Below are positions 1-10,904 of a stretch of 64,000 nt of DNA, one piece after another. The DNA is from Ophiocordyceps camponoti-saundersi (nom. inval.) (taxonomy: Eukaryota; Ascomycota; Sordariomycetes; Hypocreales; Ophiocordycipitaceae), in contig PDHQ01000005.1 in assembly GCA_003339415.1 (NCBI GenBank), forward strand, positions 1 to 64,000, given 5' to 3'. Positions within the stretch are counted from its first letter, which is position 1. Each line of letters opens with the position of its first letter. The notes beneath the pieces are model-generated. The model had not been told where the DNA came from and ran no database searches. It saw only the letters and a list, made by a program, of their open reading frames with translations. The position numbers were made by a program, and so were the translations under genes.

Positions 1-1557
<1,557 letters not shown>

Positions 1558-3063
1558 ATGCCGCTGCCAACCGACGACGACGAAGGCTCATTCACACGCT
1601 CCCACCACTTGCCTCAGGATGCGGCGGTGACACTGTCGCCTCCTCGGCCGACGCTGCTGGGAGGCGCCCTCCACGAGCCCCTGATAAAGCAGCGGAACAG
1701 GAGCCGGCGTCGGAAACGGGCGTGGAAGAGGTTGATGTGGGTGAAGCAATCGTGTGCGTCTTTCCCCTCCCCCCTTTTTTCAAGACGGTTGCTTTTTTCC
1801 TTTATGCTGATGAAAAGAGAGAGGGGAAAAAAAAAAGACCCGGATAATTATACCGATCAAGCTACCTTTCTCGAAAACCTGCAGCGCAATCCGCGGCTGA
1901 AACCGTACGATTTCTGGCCGCTGGTCAACGACTCGACCGTCATACTGCAGCACGTCTGTTCCGTCATCATCTTCATCGTCTGCTTCGTGGCTATTTTCCA
2001 GGAGAGGGTGTCGCCTGTTTCGGTCGTCAGCTGTGGTAGCTTGGCTACTTTTGTCGGATGGATCCTCTGGGAGAGGTGGGTTTCTGAAGAGGATTGGCAG
2101 GATGAGGTTAGCGTGCCTGCTGTTGTTGTGAGGAGCAGCAGTACGCGGAGGAGGGGGAGAGCTGCGAGTGTGCGTCGTCCGCCGCCGAGGGCTGATACTG
2201 TTGTTTCGGGGGTGCCGGGTTCTACGACGGGGACGGGGACGGGGACGGGGACTACGACGATAACCAAGCCGGTGGCGGCGGCGACGGCGACGGCGACGGA
2301 TGATGCTATGACTACGCCTGTACCGCCGACTATTCCAGAGGCAAAGCCGACGACGACGACGTCAACGACAACAACGACAACAGCGACGCTCACAGAGCAG
2401 CAGCCGCAGCAACAACAACAACTACAGGATTCGGGCGAATCGCCGCAAGAACAAGACTATGACGAGAACCGGGTGTACGAGCGGCTGGAGACGATCAAGT
2501 CGGCTCTCCTCATCTTCAGCACGCTGCTGGGGCTGAGCCCGATACTCAAGTCGCTGACGCGATCGACGTCGAGCGACAGCATCTGGGCCATGTCGTTCTG
2601 GCTGCTCGCCCTCAACGTCTTCTTCTTCGACTACTCGGGCGGGGTGGGGGCCAAATTCCCGGCCTCGCTGTCGACCAACGCCGGGCTGATGGCGTCGACG
2701 GTGCTGGCGAGCCGGCTCCCTTCGACGAAGCAGGTCTTTAGCCTGACGCTCTTCAGCATCGAGGTCTTTGGCCTGTTCCCCGTCTTCCGGAGACACGTGC
2801 GGCACCGGAGCTGGAGGTATCACGTGGTGCTGACGGTGCTGCTCGTCCTCGGGGCCGGCCTGGGCGTCGGCATCGTCCTCGGCGACGGGCAGAAGAGGGG
2901 CGGCTTCGTCGGCATGGTCTTTGGCGTCCTCGTGGCGGCCATCGCTGCGGGAGGTTGCAGCTGGTGGCTGATCGGCTTGCAAAAGTACAAGAATGAGATT
3001 CGGGGGCCGTGGGATCCGGCGAGGCCCATTATCATGAGCAGGACTCGCTGGGACGGACGATAG
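1558..3063 (+). CDS. GPI2: GPI-GlcNAc transferase subunit GPI2 (PIG-C)
   Basis: Subunit of the ER-membrane complex that transfers GlcNAc from UDP-GlcNAc to phosphatidylinositol, the first step of GPI-anchor synthesis. Two exons, 1558-1753 and 1838-3063, give 473 aa. The 84-nt intron (GTGCGT..AAG) restores the family block around residue 66, KQSYPDNYTDQATFLENL. The intron has no stop and is 28 codons long, so the unspliced frame also stays open. A hydrophobic block follows FWPLVNDSTVIL, then a low-complexity insert rich in Thr, Ala and Gln of roughly 100 residues, then YERLETIKSALLIFSTLLGL and a multi-pass C-terminal half ending near WWLIGLQKYKNEI. The conserved blocks make the family assignment firm. 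The insert looks lineage-specific. The start is the first ATG of the frame; its variable N terminus cannot be verified here. Confidence 0.93.
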   Translation: MPLPTDDDEGSFTRSHHLPQDAAVTLSPPRPTLLGGALHEPLIKQRNRSRRRKRAWKRLMWVKQSCASFPSPLFSRRLLFSFMLMKRERGKKKDPDNYTDQATFLENLQRNPRLKPYDFWPLVNDSTVILQHVCSVIIFIVCFVAIFQERVSPVSVVSCGSLATFVGWILWERWVSEEDWQDEVSVPAVVVRSSSTRRRGRAASVRRPPPRADTVVSGVPGSTTGTGTGTGTTTITKPVAAATATATDDAMTTPVPPTIPEAKPTTTTSTTTTTTATLTEQQPQQQQQLQDSGESPQEQDYDENRVYERLETIKSALLIFSTLLGLSPILKSLTRSTSSDSIWAMSFWLLALNVFFFDYSGGVGAKFPASLSTNAGLMASTVLASRLPSTKQVFSLTLFSIEVFGLFPVFRRHVRHRSWRYHVVLTVLLVLGAGLGVGIVLGDGQKRGGFVGMVFGVLVAAIAAGGCSWWLIGLQKYKNEIRGPWDPARPIIMSRTRWDGR

Positions 3064-5298
3064 GAGAGACCGGGCCGGGCGACGAGGGGGAGGCGACGAA
3101 CCGACTGATGATGGGTGGTTTTTTTTTTTTCCTTTTTTTTTTCTTTTTCTTTCTTTGGTATTGTCTTTTTTCTCTCTCTCTTTCTCTCTTTCTTTTCCTG
3201 CCTGTGTCTGTCTTGTTGTTTTTTTTTTCCAAGCGCCGTCTCGGAAGCAGGGGAATGGTTTCAATCGTGTATGTATAATTATGTGTCGTGACGCAACGGT
3301 CATTAACAAGATATACATACATACATATGTACATTAGCATACGGGCGGACACGATGCAGCAAAAGGCAGAGCGAGAGGGTCTTTCTGGAACACGATCCGG
3401 GGCGATTGTCTCGCCGGTTTACGTACATACTCGGCTTGTGTCCGTACGTTGTGCATGCATACACACCTACGTATGTAGTTGTTTACCCTTTCTTTATGCT
3501 TTGCGGCGGCCCAAGCGGTAGGGTTTAGGTTGGGTTAGGCAGATGTGTGTCTGTGTGTAACATGTGTCCTGTCCGCCTCCCTCTCTCCCTCTCTCTCTCT
3601 GTGCTCTCTCTGTGTCGGGGCGATGAGAAAGGGTCTTGAGGCTGTGCAACGGCAGAGAGAAAAGACGTATAGACTACGACTTTTACACACTGTACGAATT
3701 AAGAGAGAGAGAAAAGAGTCGGAGGAGATGATGATGATGATGATGATGATGTCACGCTGACGTATTTTCCTTCTTCTTCCATGGCTTGTAACGTGGCTTT
3801 CTCTTCGCCCCCTTTTGCAGGCCTTTTTTTTTTGAGGCGTACGACGCTGAAGATGCTGTGGCGTTTTTTTGGTGGGTGGAACTGGAGGGTGACGCCCGCT
3901 TTGGAGGAGGAGGGTATGGATGGGGATGAGGAGGGATGAGAAGGGATGAGGAGGGATGTGGAGCTGCGGGGACTAAAGTGCGGAGATGAGGAGTGGATTT
4001 ATTTTCGGATGTGATGATGATGACGACGATGATGATGATGATGTGTGAGAGGAAGAGAGTAAGAGAGTGAGAGAGAGAGAGAGTGAGAGAGTGAGAGAGA
4101 GTGAGAGGTGTGTGTAATTTCCTACCCTGGTATTTTGGCTGGACGGAATCTGGTGCAGGGCTTCCTAGCTGGGTTATTCCATCGTTGCTGACGGGGGGTG
4201 ATGGTGGTCAAGGGTTGCTTAGCTGAACTGAACTGAACTCGTCTATTTTTTTTTGTTTTCTTAGGGGAAAAGGGGGATTAGATGGTGTTTGAGAGATCTG
4301 TGGGGAGACAGTTTGTATAAAGGGGGATATATCGTGAACCCTTCTTTCACCTGCTGGCTGATGTATATATGTATGTATATACATATATCGTAGCTTTACG
4401 TCTGTGCTATTCTGCTACCTTGGTGTTTTAGCTATGGATATCTCCGTACTGATACCACCTTGTGTTCTTAGGGGGGAAACTAGCTTAGCTTAGGGAGAAG
4501 TTAAATATTTCGGGGTTTTTTTTTTTTGCCTTGGGGCTGAATCTCGTAACTAAAAAGCTTGTTCTTTGCAAGGGATAGAGGGGGTTCAAGGGTGGTGTGG
4601 GGGGGGAACTGTGCCTTGTTATTGTTGTCAGGACGGATATAAGCCGTCGTTTTCTCTAGTGAGGATGATCTGTTTTTGGAGGGGGGAAGAAGATCCAAGG
4701 TAGTTAGGTAGGTAGGGGTTTAGGAGAGGATACCTGTTCCTTTGAGGGGGGGGAGTGGGAGGATCCGTAGATGGCTGCTGTTGTCTGGTAACACACAGAC
4801 AGATGGCTGAGCAAGTCACACATTCACATTCATTAAGGACCTTGAGAAATAAGAAAGAAAAAAAACAAGCTTATACTGTTTTTTAAAAGGTTCATGTAAC
4901 GGCATAGGTAGCAGCTGAGTTACTCCCCTCTTATTCCTGTATGTATGTATGTGCACATCTCCCCGTGCAAGAAGCCATTTACATGCATACACGTGATTAG
5001 CACAACCTACTACCTTGCATCAGAAGTTCACATCCATATATCGTCCGTACAAACATAAAAATATGAATCCGTACACAAGTTCTATGCCGATGGAAAAGCT
5101 GCAAGGGTGAAGAAAGAAAAAAAAAACCCAGCTTTTTTTTTTCGTTCCCTGTCTCGTCCCCCCCCCTTTTTAAAACACAGCCCGGTCATCATCGGGACGG
5201 GAGGAGGAAGAGAGAGAGAGAGAGAGAGAGAGACTGGCTTCAGGCCCTGCTTTCTTTTTCTTTTTGTTTTCCCGCTCACGCTTCCTGCCGTCCTTGCC

Positions 5299-5344
<46 letters not shown>

Positions 5345-6139
5345 CTTCTCCGTCTCTCCTCTCTCATGTGAACACGTCATGTCACTGTACATCCACATCT
5401 CGCCTCGCCCATGATCGTAAGGTAGTAGGAAAGATGGCGCCGTCTCAGAAAAAAAAAAAGACAAGAGTTCACTTCAGCTCAGCTACTTCTTTCTTTCTCC
5501 TCACTTACTTTGATGGGAGGGAGGGGAGGGGAGGGGAGGGTGGGGATGGACGGAACTTGCATATGTAGCCCATTTCATTACCCGATACAGCCCAGTCTCT
5601 TTCACTCTCGCCGCTCGCTCTCACTCTCTGCCTTGCTTTTTTTTTTTTGGTCTTGTCGTCTGTGGGTGTGGCTGCTGCTGCTACTTGCTAAGCTCGTACG
5701 GATACTGGACTCAGAGGAATTAATCCTCGTATAATGCATGCATGTTACTTTCCTTCTACCGTGCAGTAATTTCCTCCAACCACGTACTCACATACTCGTC
5801 TCTCTATCCCCCCCCCCCAAGCAGCATCGCCCGCAGCTTGCTTGCTTGCTGTCCTTAAGACCCCTCTTTTGCCCATATCCTCGCCTTTCCTCCCCCCCTC
5901 CTTCTTCCCCCTTTTTCTCCTCCCCCCCTTTTTTTTGATTCTCTATCCTACCCTCTCTTGCTTCCCCCCCCCTTTCTTCGTCGTTAGCCATCTTCACCTC
6001 TCCCACTCCCGTCTCTTCCTCTTCGGCGCTTCAACCCTTGATTTACGGAACACTAATCTCTTTGTTTCTGTTTTAACGTTGATTTGTGGATTCTCTTTTT
6101 TTGTCTGGGGCAAAAAAAGTCGACGACATCATCGCCATC
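3064..6139. other. 3 kb low-complexity intergenic DNA
   Basis: No supportable gene. It holds T-rich and CT-rich tracts (3120-3215), a degenerate telomere-like stretch TAGGGTTTAGGTTGGGTTAGG (about 3519-3539), an ATG trinucleotide repeat (about 3727-3750), GAGT/GA repeats (4068-4106), AT-rich TATGTATG palindromes (4365-4388), GA (5208-5234) and CT/GT (5298-5344) microsatellites. Strong pyrimidine tracts at 5800-6060 lead into the CFEM gene and are probably its promoter and leader. Confidence 0.6.
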
Positions 6140-6890
6140 ATGAAGACTACGTTCGCTGTTGTCGCTGTTGCTGGCCTCGTTGCCGCACAGGACTTTGCTG
6201 GCCAGCCGAAATGCGCCGTAAGTATATCCTCTTTCTCCTCTTCTTCACAGAGAGGAAGAGAGAATCGAGATATTCACACGCATCTTCCCCTTCTAGATTC
6301 CCTGCATCACCACGGCTCTCGGCCAGGTCGGCTGTGATGTCAAGGACACGGCCTGCGCCTGCAAGGCCGACACCCAGGCCCGACTGATGGTCGCCGCTGG
6401 ACCCTGCGTCATCCAGAACTGCAAACCGGAGGAGGCCCAGCAGGCTCAGAACGCCGCCCGCGCCGCCTGCGCCAAGGTTGGAGCCCCGAGCGTGTCTTCC
6501 GCCGTCGCCTCGGCCTCCTCCAAGGCCGCTTCCTCCTCTTCTGCCGCCGCCTCCTCCGCCTCTGCCTCTCACACGGGCTCTCACTCCGGCACCTCGTCTG
6601 CGGGACAAATCACCGTACTCACCACGACGGGTACGGCCGTTACCGCCACCGCCACCGCCTCCTCTGAGTCGGATGACGGCGACGACAACTCGACTGCTTC
6701 GGGCGGAGCTGGCGGAGATGCTTCCGACTCGGGCAGCGCTACTGACTCTGGCTCCTCTCAGCCTACCAGCTCCGGCGGCAACGCCCGTGCCTCTAGCAGC
6801 CGCCCCGCTACGGCTTCTTCCACCGGTGGAGCTGCTGCCCTTGGCGCCCCCGGAATCGCTGCCATGATGGCTGCCGTCTTGGTCTTGTAA
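6140..6890 (+). CDS. GPI-anchored CFEM-domain protein
   Basis: Secreted, wall- or membrane-anchored cysteine-rich protein. Exons 6140-6217 and 6297-6890 (79-nt GTAAGT intron, phase 0) give 223 aa. A signal peptide runs MKTTFAVVAVAGLVAA. The eight-cysteine CFEM pattern is complete: C25, C29, C39, C46, C48, C63, C68, C84, with spacings that fit the family consensus and Asp43 three residues before the CxC. Asp at this site ligates haem iron in characterised fungal CFEM proteins, so haem/iron binding is possible. From about residue 90 the protein is a Ser/Thr/Ala-rich stalk, and it ends in a hydrophobic tail (PGIAAMMAAVLVL) typical of a GPI signal. CFEM proteins act in iron acquisition, wall stability or host interaction; which applies here cannot be told. 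Confidence 0.92.
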
Positions 6891-7864
6891 GAGGAAAAAG
6901 GAGGGGATCTTTTCAACTCCCTTTCCTTTTTTTTTCTTATATAGTTCCATATAATCTCTTCTTGGTGATGGATGGATATAATTGGGTGCTACCTTTTTTC
7001 TTCCCCCCCCCCCCGTCAATTCACCTTACAAAAGCTGTTGTTGTTGTTGTCTGGAGTGTTCAGTAGCAGTTGTTTGAAGTTGGACGGAGCTTTTCTTTTT
7101 TAACGAATGATTCTTAATCTTCTCCACCCGGTGACCCTTTTCTTCTCCGTCGTCTCCACAACTCTCTCCGCACTGCTCTTATGCCATCGACGATCCTTGT
7201 TGGCTCCATTTAACTAGGTAGGTAGTGAGCGGAGAGCTCCGCCAGCTCGGACGAGATGGCGGACGAAAGCCTGAACATCGACCTTGTGTATCCGTATGCA
7301 CACACATACGCATTACCAGCGTTGTATGTGTGTCCATGGAGTCGAATTAGTCGCTGTCTTCGTGGCTTTTCCATCCCAAACACACATACATCATCTATTC
7401 AGCCACTGCAACATAATCTGTCTATCCGTATGTACTCCGTACACGTCTCTCAGATACCACCTACCCACCTAATACCCAAGTATATATTCAGGCGATGATG
7501 AGGCGCCTACAGCGAGGGCGTTAATTGGCAGATCAGTAAGATTGCAAGTTCTCACCAGAACTTGGTAGCCTAAATCTCACCGCATCGACTAACGTGAATA
7601 GGAAGCATGGAAGCGGATCGTCGTAACCATCATCTGGAACCCCCACGAGGGTTGGCATCGGCGTCAAGGCTGCTGGCCAATATTGATCAGACCGTGTTAG
7701 TCCCCTGGTTCTGGTGTTAGTCCCTGTCTAACAGCCATTACATAAGATCTGGTATAGGGTAGTCTGCTTATCCTCGGAGAGCTGTTGATGAAGATGGTTG
7801 AGACACGGCTCCGCTCTTACCACCAGGATTCTTTGTAGCCCCGTCTTTTCCCCAGCAGTCAAAG
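6891..7864. other. intergenic, no gene seen
   Basis: Almost 1 kb between two plus-strand genes. It includes a poly-C tract at 7004-7014, CACATACGCATTACC-like sequence and no open frame with family features. The last 200 bases are presumably the MED31 promoter. Confidence 0.5.
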
Positions 7865-8299
7865 ATGGCATCGCCGCAGCCTGCGACCGAGGAAGAAGAG
7901 CCCCTGTACGGAGGCTACTCTCGCTTCGAGATGGAGCTCGAGGTAGGCATACCAGGGAAGACGCACATTCAAAGAGACACGGGGGGGCAGAGAAGGCGTG
8001 CTAACGTTGCATCGACGAAAACCCAGTTCGTCCAATCGCTCGCCAACCCCTTCTACCTCAACCACCTCGCGTCGCAAAAGCTCTTCTCCCAGCCGGCCTT
8101 TGTCGCCTACCTTGCCTACCTACAGTATTGGGCCTCGCCGCCTTACGTCAAGTACCTCGTCTACCCGGGTCCTACACTTCGCAACCTCGAGCTACTGCAA
8201 CAGGAGCGATTCAGACAGGATATAATGAGTCCGGAGCTGGTGCAGAGGTTGGTGGAGGAGGAGATGAAGGCGGCCATACAATGGCATCGTGAGGGGTGA
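7865..8299 (+). CDS. MED31: Mediator complex subunit 31 (Soh1)
   Basis: Small, highly conserved subunit of the Mediator middle module, which links transcription activators to RNA polymerase II. Exons 7865-7942 and 8027-8299 are joined over an 84-nt GTAGGC..CCCAG intron with a CTAAC branch point (8001-8005), giving 116 aa. The family core is plain: YSRFEMELEFVQSLANPFYL, FVAYLAYLQYWASPPYVKYL and the proline-containing VYPGPTLRNLELLQ. The exon junction falls exactly inside the core (ELE/FVQ), which supports the splice. Length matches the family (about 110-130 aa). RPC11 lies tail to tail 157 bp downstream. Confidence 0.97.
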   Translation: MASPQPATEEEEPLYGGYSRFEMELEVGIPGKTHIQRDTGGQRRRANVASTKTQFVQSLANPFYLNHLASQKLFSQPAFVAYLAYLQYWASPPYVKYLVYPGPTLRNLELLQQERFRQDIMSPELVQRLVEEEMKAAIQWHREG

Positions 8300-8455
8300 T
8301 GATGATGATGAAAAGGTGGGAAGAAGGGGGGTAATGAATAAAATGTAAGGGTATTATTTCCTCTTCTCCTGTTCCTTTTATTGTCCCCTATTTCCCTTTC
8401 AACGCCCGTCCCCCAAAGAAACGCAAATGACGAACCATTCCAGTATGATGACCGA

Positions 8456-8893
8456 TCAATTCTCCCTCCACCGCTGGCCGCAAGTCATACACTTAAAGAA
8501 GCTCGTCATGGGCTCGTCCGCGCTCCGGATCTGGACCTGGAAAAAGGCAGCCTCGTCCCCGTCGCAGCCCTCAGCCGGGCACTGAACCCGACCCTTTTGC
8601 GCGTTATCCCACGCTCCCGGCCCGCCGAAGACGTCCTCCCTCTCCTTGCGCTCGAACACGCGACGGGAGGAGACGGGCTCGGCTACGGTGTGCTTGTAGG
8701 CGCAGGTTCGACACTCGAGTCGGTTCGTCCGATACATGGTGACGGAGACGGAGAGGATGTTTGCGCATTGAGGGCAGACTATTGTGGTTTTTTTGTGACG
8801 TCATCATTTTTATCATTAGTCATGGGACGAAGATTCTGTCTTGTTCAGAAGGGGGGGGGGGAAATGAATTAAATTGGACGTACAGAGAAGCAT
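8456..8893 (-). CDS. RPC11: RNA polymerase III subunit RPC11 (C11)
   Basis: TFIIS-like subunit of RNA polymerase III needed for intrinsic RNA cleavage, proofreading and termination/reinitiation. On the minus strand a 10-nt first exon (8893-8884, coding MLL plus the first base of Phe) is joined over a 105-nt GTACGT..AATAG intron (8883-8779) to exon 2 (8778-8456), giving 110 aa, the family's usual length. The N-terminal zinc ribbon reads FCPQCANIL ... ECRTC. The C-terminal ribbon reads VQCPAEGC ... FKCMTCGQRW. The acidic hairpin RSADEPMT that enters the active centre is intact. Without the mini-exon the first zinc ribbon would lack a start, so I consider it well supported. Confidence 0.95.
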
Positions 8894-9628
8894 GGCTTTG
8901 CTTGTGATTGAGAAAGAGAGAGAGAGGCTGTGGGTGAGAGGGCTATGCAATGCAAGATGGGGAAGATGAATGATGAAATCAAATCAAAATCTCAAATGAA
9001 AAGAAAATGATATGATGTTGAATCCCGTTATGCGCCCGAACAAGAGCCGATGTTTTTTTTTTTTTCCCTTAAGCCTTGCCTTGCCTTGCCTTGCCTTTCT
9101 TTACTTTAACCTTGCCTTTCAGTTGTGGTTTGTGAGTGAGGGTAAGTATCACTATGGGTTCGCTGTTGCTGACTGCTGGAAAGATAGATAGGTAGTAAAA
9201 AGACGGGGAAGAAAATCATTTCTCGTGCGCATCAAAGCCAGACAGATCATGGGCTAATTTAATCCCACAACTGCCTTCTTTCTCTCTCTCTGTGTCTTGT
9301 CACTCATAATTCCGAATACGAAGCCTCACCGTCGCCGCACCGACCTCGGCCCCCCCCCCTCCACCATTGGCCTCTTCCCGCCCCACCGGCCCTTCAAATC
9401 CACACACCTCACTTTCCTCCCTCCGCCCCTCCTCTCCCTTTTTGGAGGCGGCTTTGAGATTCATATCAGACGAGGACCTTTCCCCTTTTTTTTTTTCCTT
9501 CACTGCGTTTCCCTTTTTTCCTTCTTCTCTTCTTCATTGACGGTTATCAAGCGAAGAGAAAGCCCCGCATACAATCTGGAAAAAAAAACACGCCGAAAAA
9601 ATAAACACCTCTCGTTAAAGCTAACATC
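8894..9628. other. divergent promoter region RPC11 / ankyrin gene
   Basis: About 735 bp between two divergently read genes. It holds a T10-12 tract, CTTGC repeats (about 9073-9095) and a pyrimidine-rich leader at 9400-9530. No other gene seen. Confidence 0.5.
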
Positions 9629-10429
9629 ATGGTTGTCGCGGTTGAAGACGAACACGAGGTATGACGATTTCTCTTTCACCCGAGATTTTTTTCCAGAACC
9701 AAGCTTCGCGGGTACGGATTCTAACATTGGGGAAAAAAAAGGGCGCTTCAGTCAAGGAAATCCTCATCGAAGCCTGTCGACGGAATAACACAGATCTCCT
9801 CACCGAAGCTCTATCCGGCCGATCCGAAGAGGACATATCGTCTTTACTAAACGACACCGTGACGGTGATGGGGAACCACCTCTACCACGAAGCAGCCTCA
9901 CAAGGAAACTGTCCGTTCCCCTTCTCAAACGACCAAAAACAAGACACAGCTAACCTTCAAACCCACAAAACGCGCAGACGAAATCATAGACCTCCTCCTA
10001 GACCAACCAAACTTCGAATGCGACCCTATAAACCGCCTCCAAGGCGACACCCCCTTACACAGCGCAATAAGATGGCTAAACTCCGAACCAGCCGCCCAAC
10101 GACCCTTCGGCCGCGCCCTAGTCGAGATGATGCTAGAAGCCGGCTCGAGTCCCCGCGTGAAGAACAAGGGCGGCCTGACTCCCCTGCAGCTCATCGACCC
10201 TGATAACAAGGAGCTGAGGGAGGTGGTGACGCAGAGCGAGTTCGCGGCGCAGAACGCAGGCGATTTCGTCAGCGTCTCGTCGCTGCAGTTGAAGAATGGG
10301 GCTGCTGCTACGCTTGATATACCGTCCAAACGAGACGACGACGAAGATGAAGACGCAGAGTTCAGTGGTAGCGATGAGGAGGATCGTGCCGAGTGGGAGC
10401 GCCTGAGAAAGGCAAACATCCCTACCTAG
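9629..10429 (+). CDS. ankyrin-repeat protein, YAR1-like
   Basis: Small acidic-tailed ankyrin protein. In yeast Yar1 is the chaperone of ribosomal protein uS3 (Rps3); this resembles it by size and layout, but I name it only as YAR1-like. The start ATG at 9629 gives MVVAVEDEHE. A safe intron at 9911-9977 (branch GCTAACC) joins GNY to EIIDLLLDQPNFECDPINR; then come QGDTPLHSAIRW, the ankyrin signature, and GSSPRVKNKGGLTPLQLI. The tail is acidic (DDDEDEDAEFSGSDEEDRAE). The first intron is ambiguous: 9659-9696 (38 nt, 231 aa) or 9659-9753 (95 nt, containing TTCTAACAT, 212 aa); both keep the frame. The longer intron has the better branch point, but its acceptor is AAG just after a CAG that would break the frame. 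Confidence 0.8.
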
Positions 10430-10904
10430 CTTGCCTCTCCCTTTTTTTCTTGCCTTGCCTTGCCTTTGCATTCTTCTTGTATTCTAGCCTGTCTCGTCAC
10501 TTTTGCATCCTCCCCATCCCTTCGCCAACCAAATCACACAACCTCTACAACTGTTCACGTCAAGAAGGACATTGGGCGTTACGGGAACAGCATCATCACT
10601 CGTCAGAACCAACATTACCATCACAACCATCGTCACCGTCATCAACATCGTCATCATCATCGTGCGAGAGCATTCATCAACCTCGTCATCTTCATCCATC
10701 ATCATATGACATGATACTAGGTTCACCGTGCTGTGCGATACAGGGCTTCTATAGGAAATTTCTTCTTCCTTTCTCTTCTTTCCCCCCCTTTTGGTGACTC
10801 TTCGCCGTCCATCTTTCAACATCAACGTAGGTCGAAACTCTAGGGCAGGGGAAAACCTAAAATCCTTGTCACCTTTGTTCTTCCCTCCCACAGGGCACCC
10901 ATCC
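10430..10904. other. convergent intergenic spacer with CATCA repeats
   Basis: About 475 bp between the ends of two convergent genes. It contains CAT/CAC-rich runs at about 10585-10710 and pyrimidine tracts. No gene supported. Confidence 0.5.

Noticed and set aside
2422..3318. Minus-strand 298-codon frame
   Set aside because: Antisense of GPI2 and a T-rich tail; no recognisable protein.
6147..7019. Minus-strand 290-codon Gly/Arg-rich frame
   Set aside because: Exact antisense of the CFEM gene's Ser/Ala-rich stalk, which forces a long open complement.
9709..9749. A 40-nt second intron (GTACGG..TTCAG) in the ankyrin gene
   Set aside because: Removing it shifts the frame against the well-supported downstream ankyrin reading.
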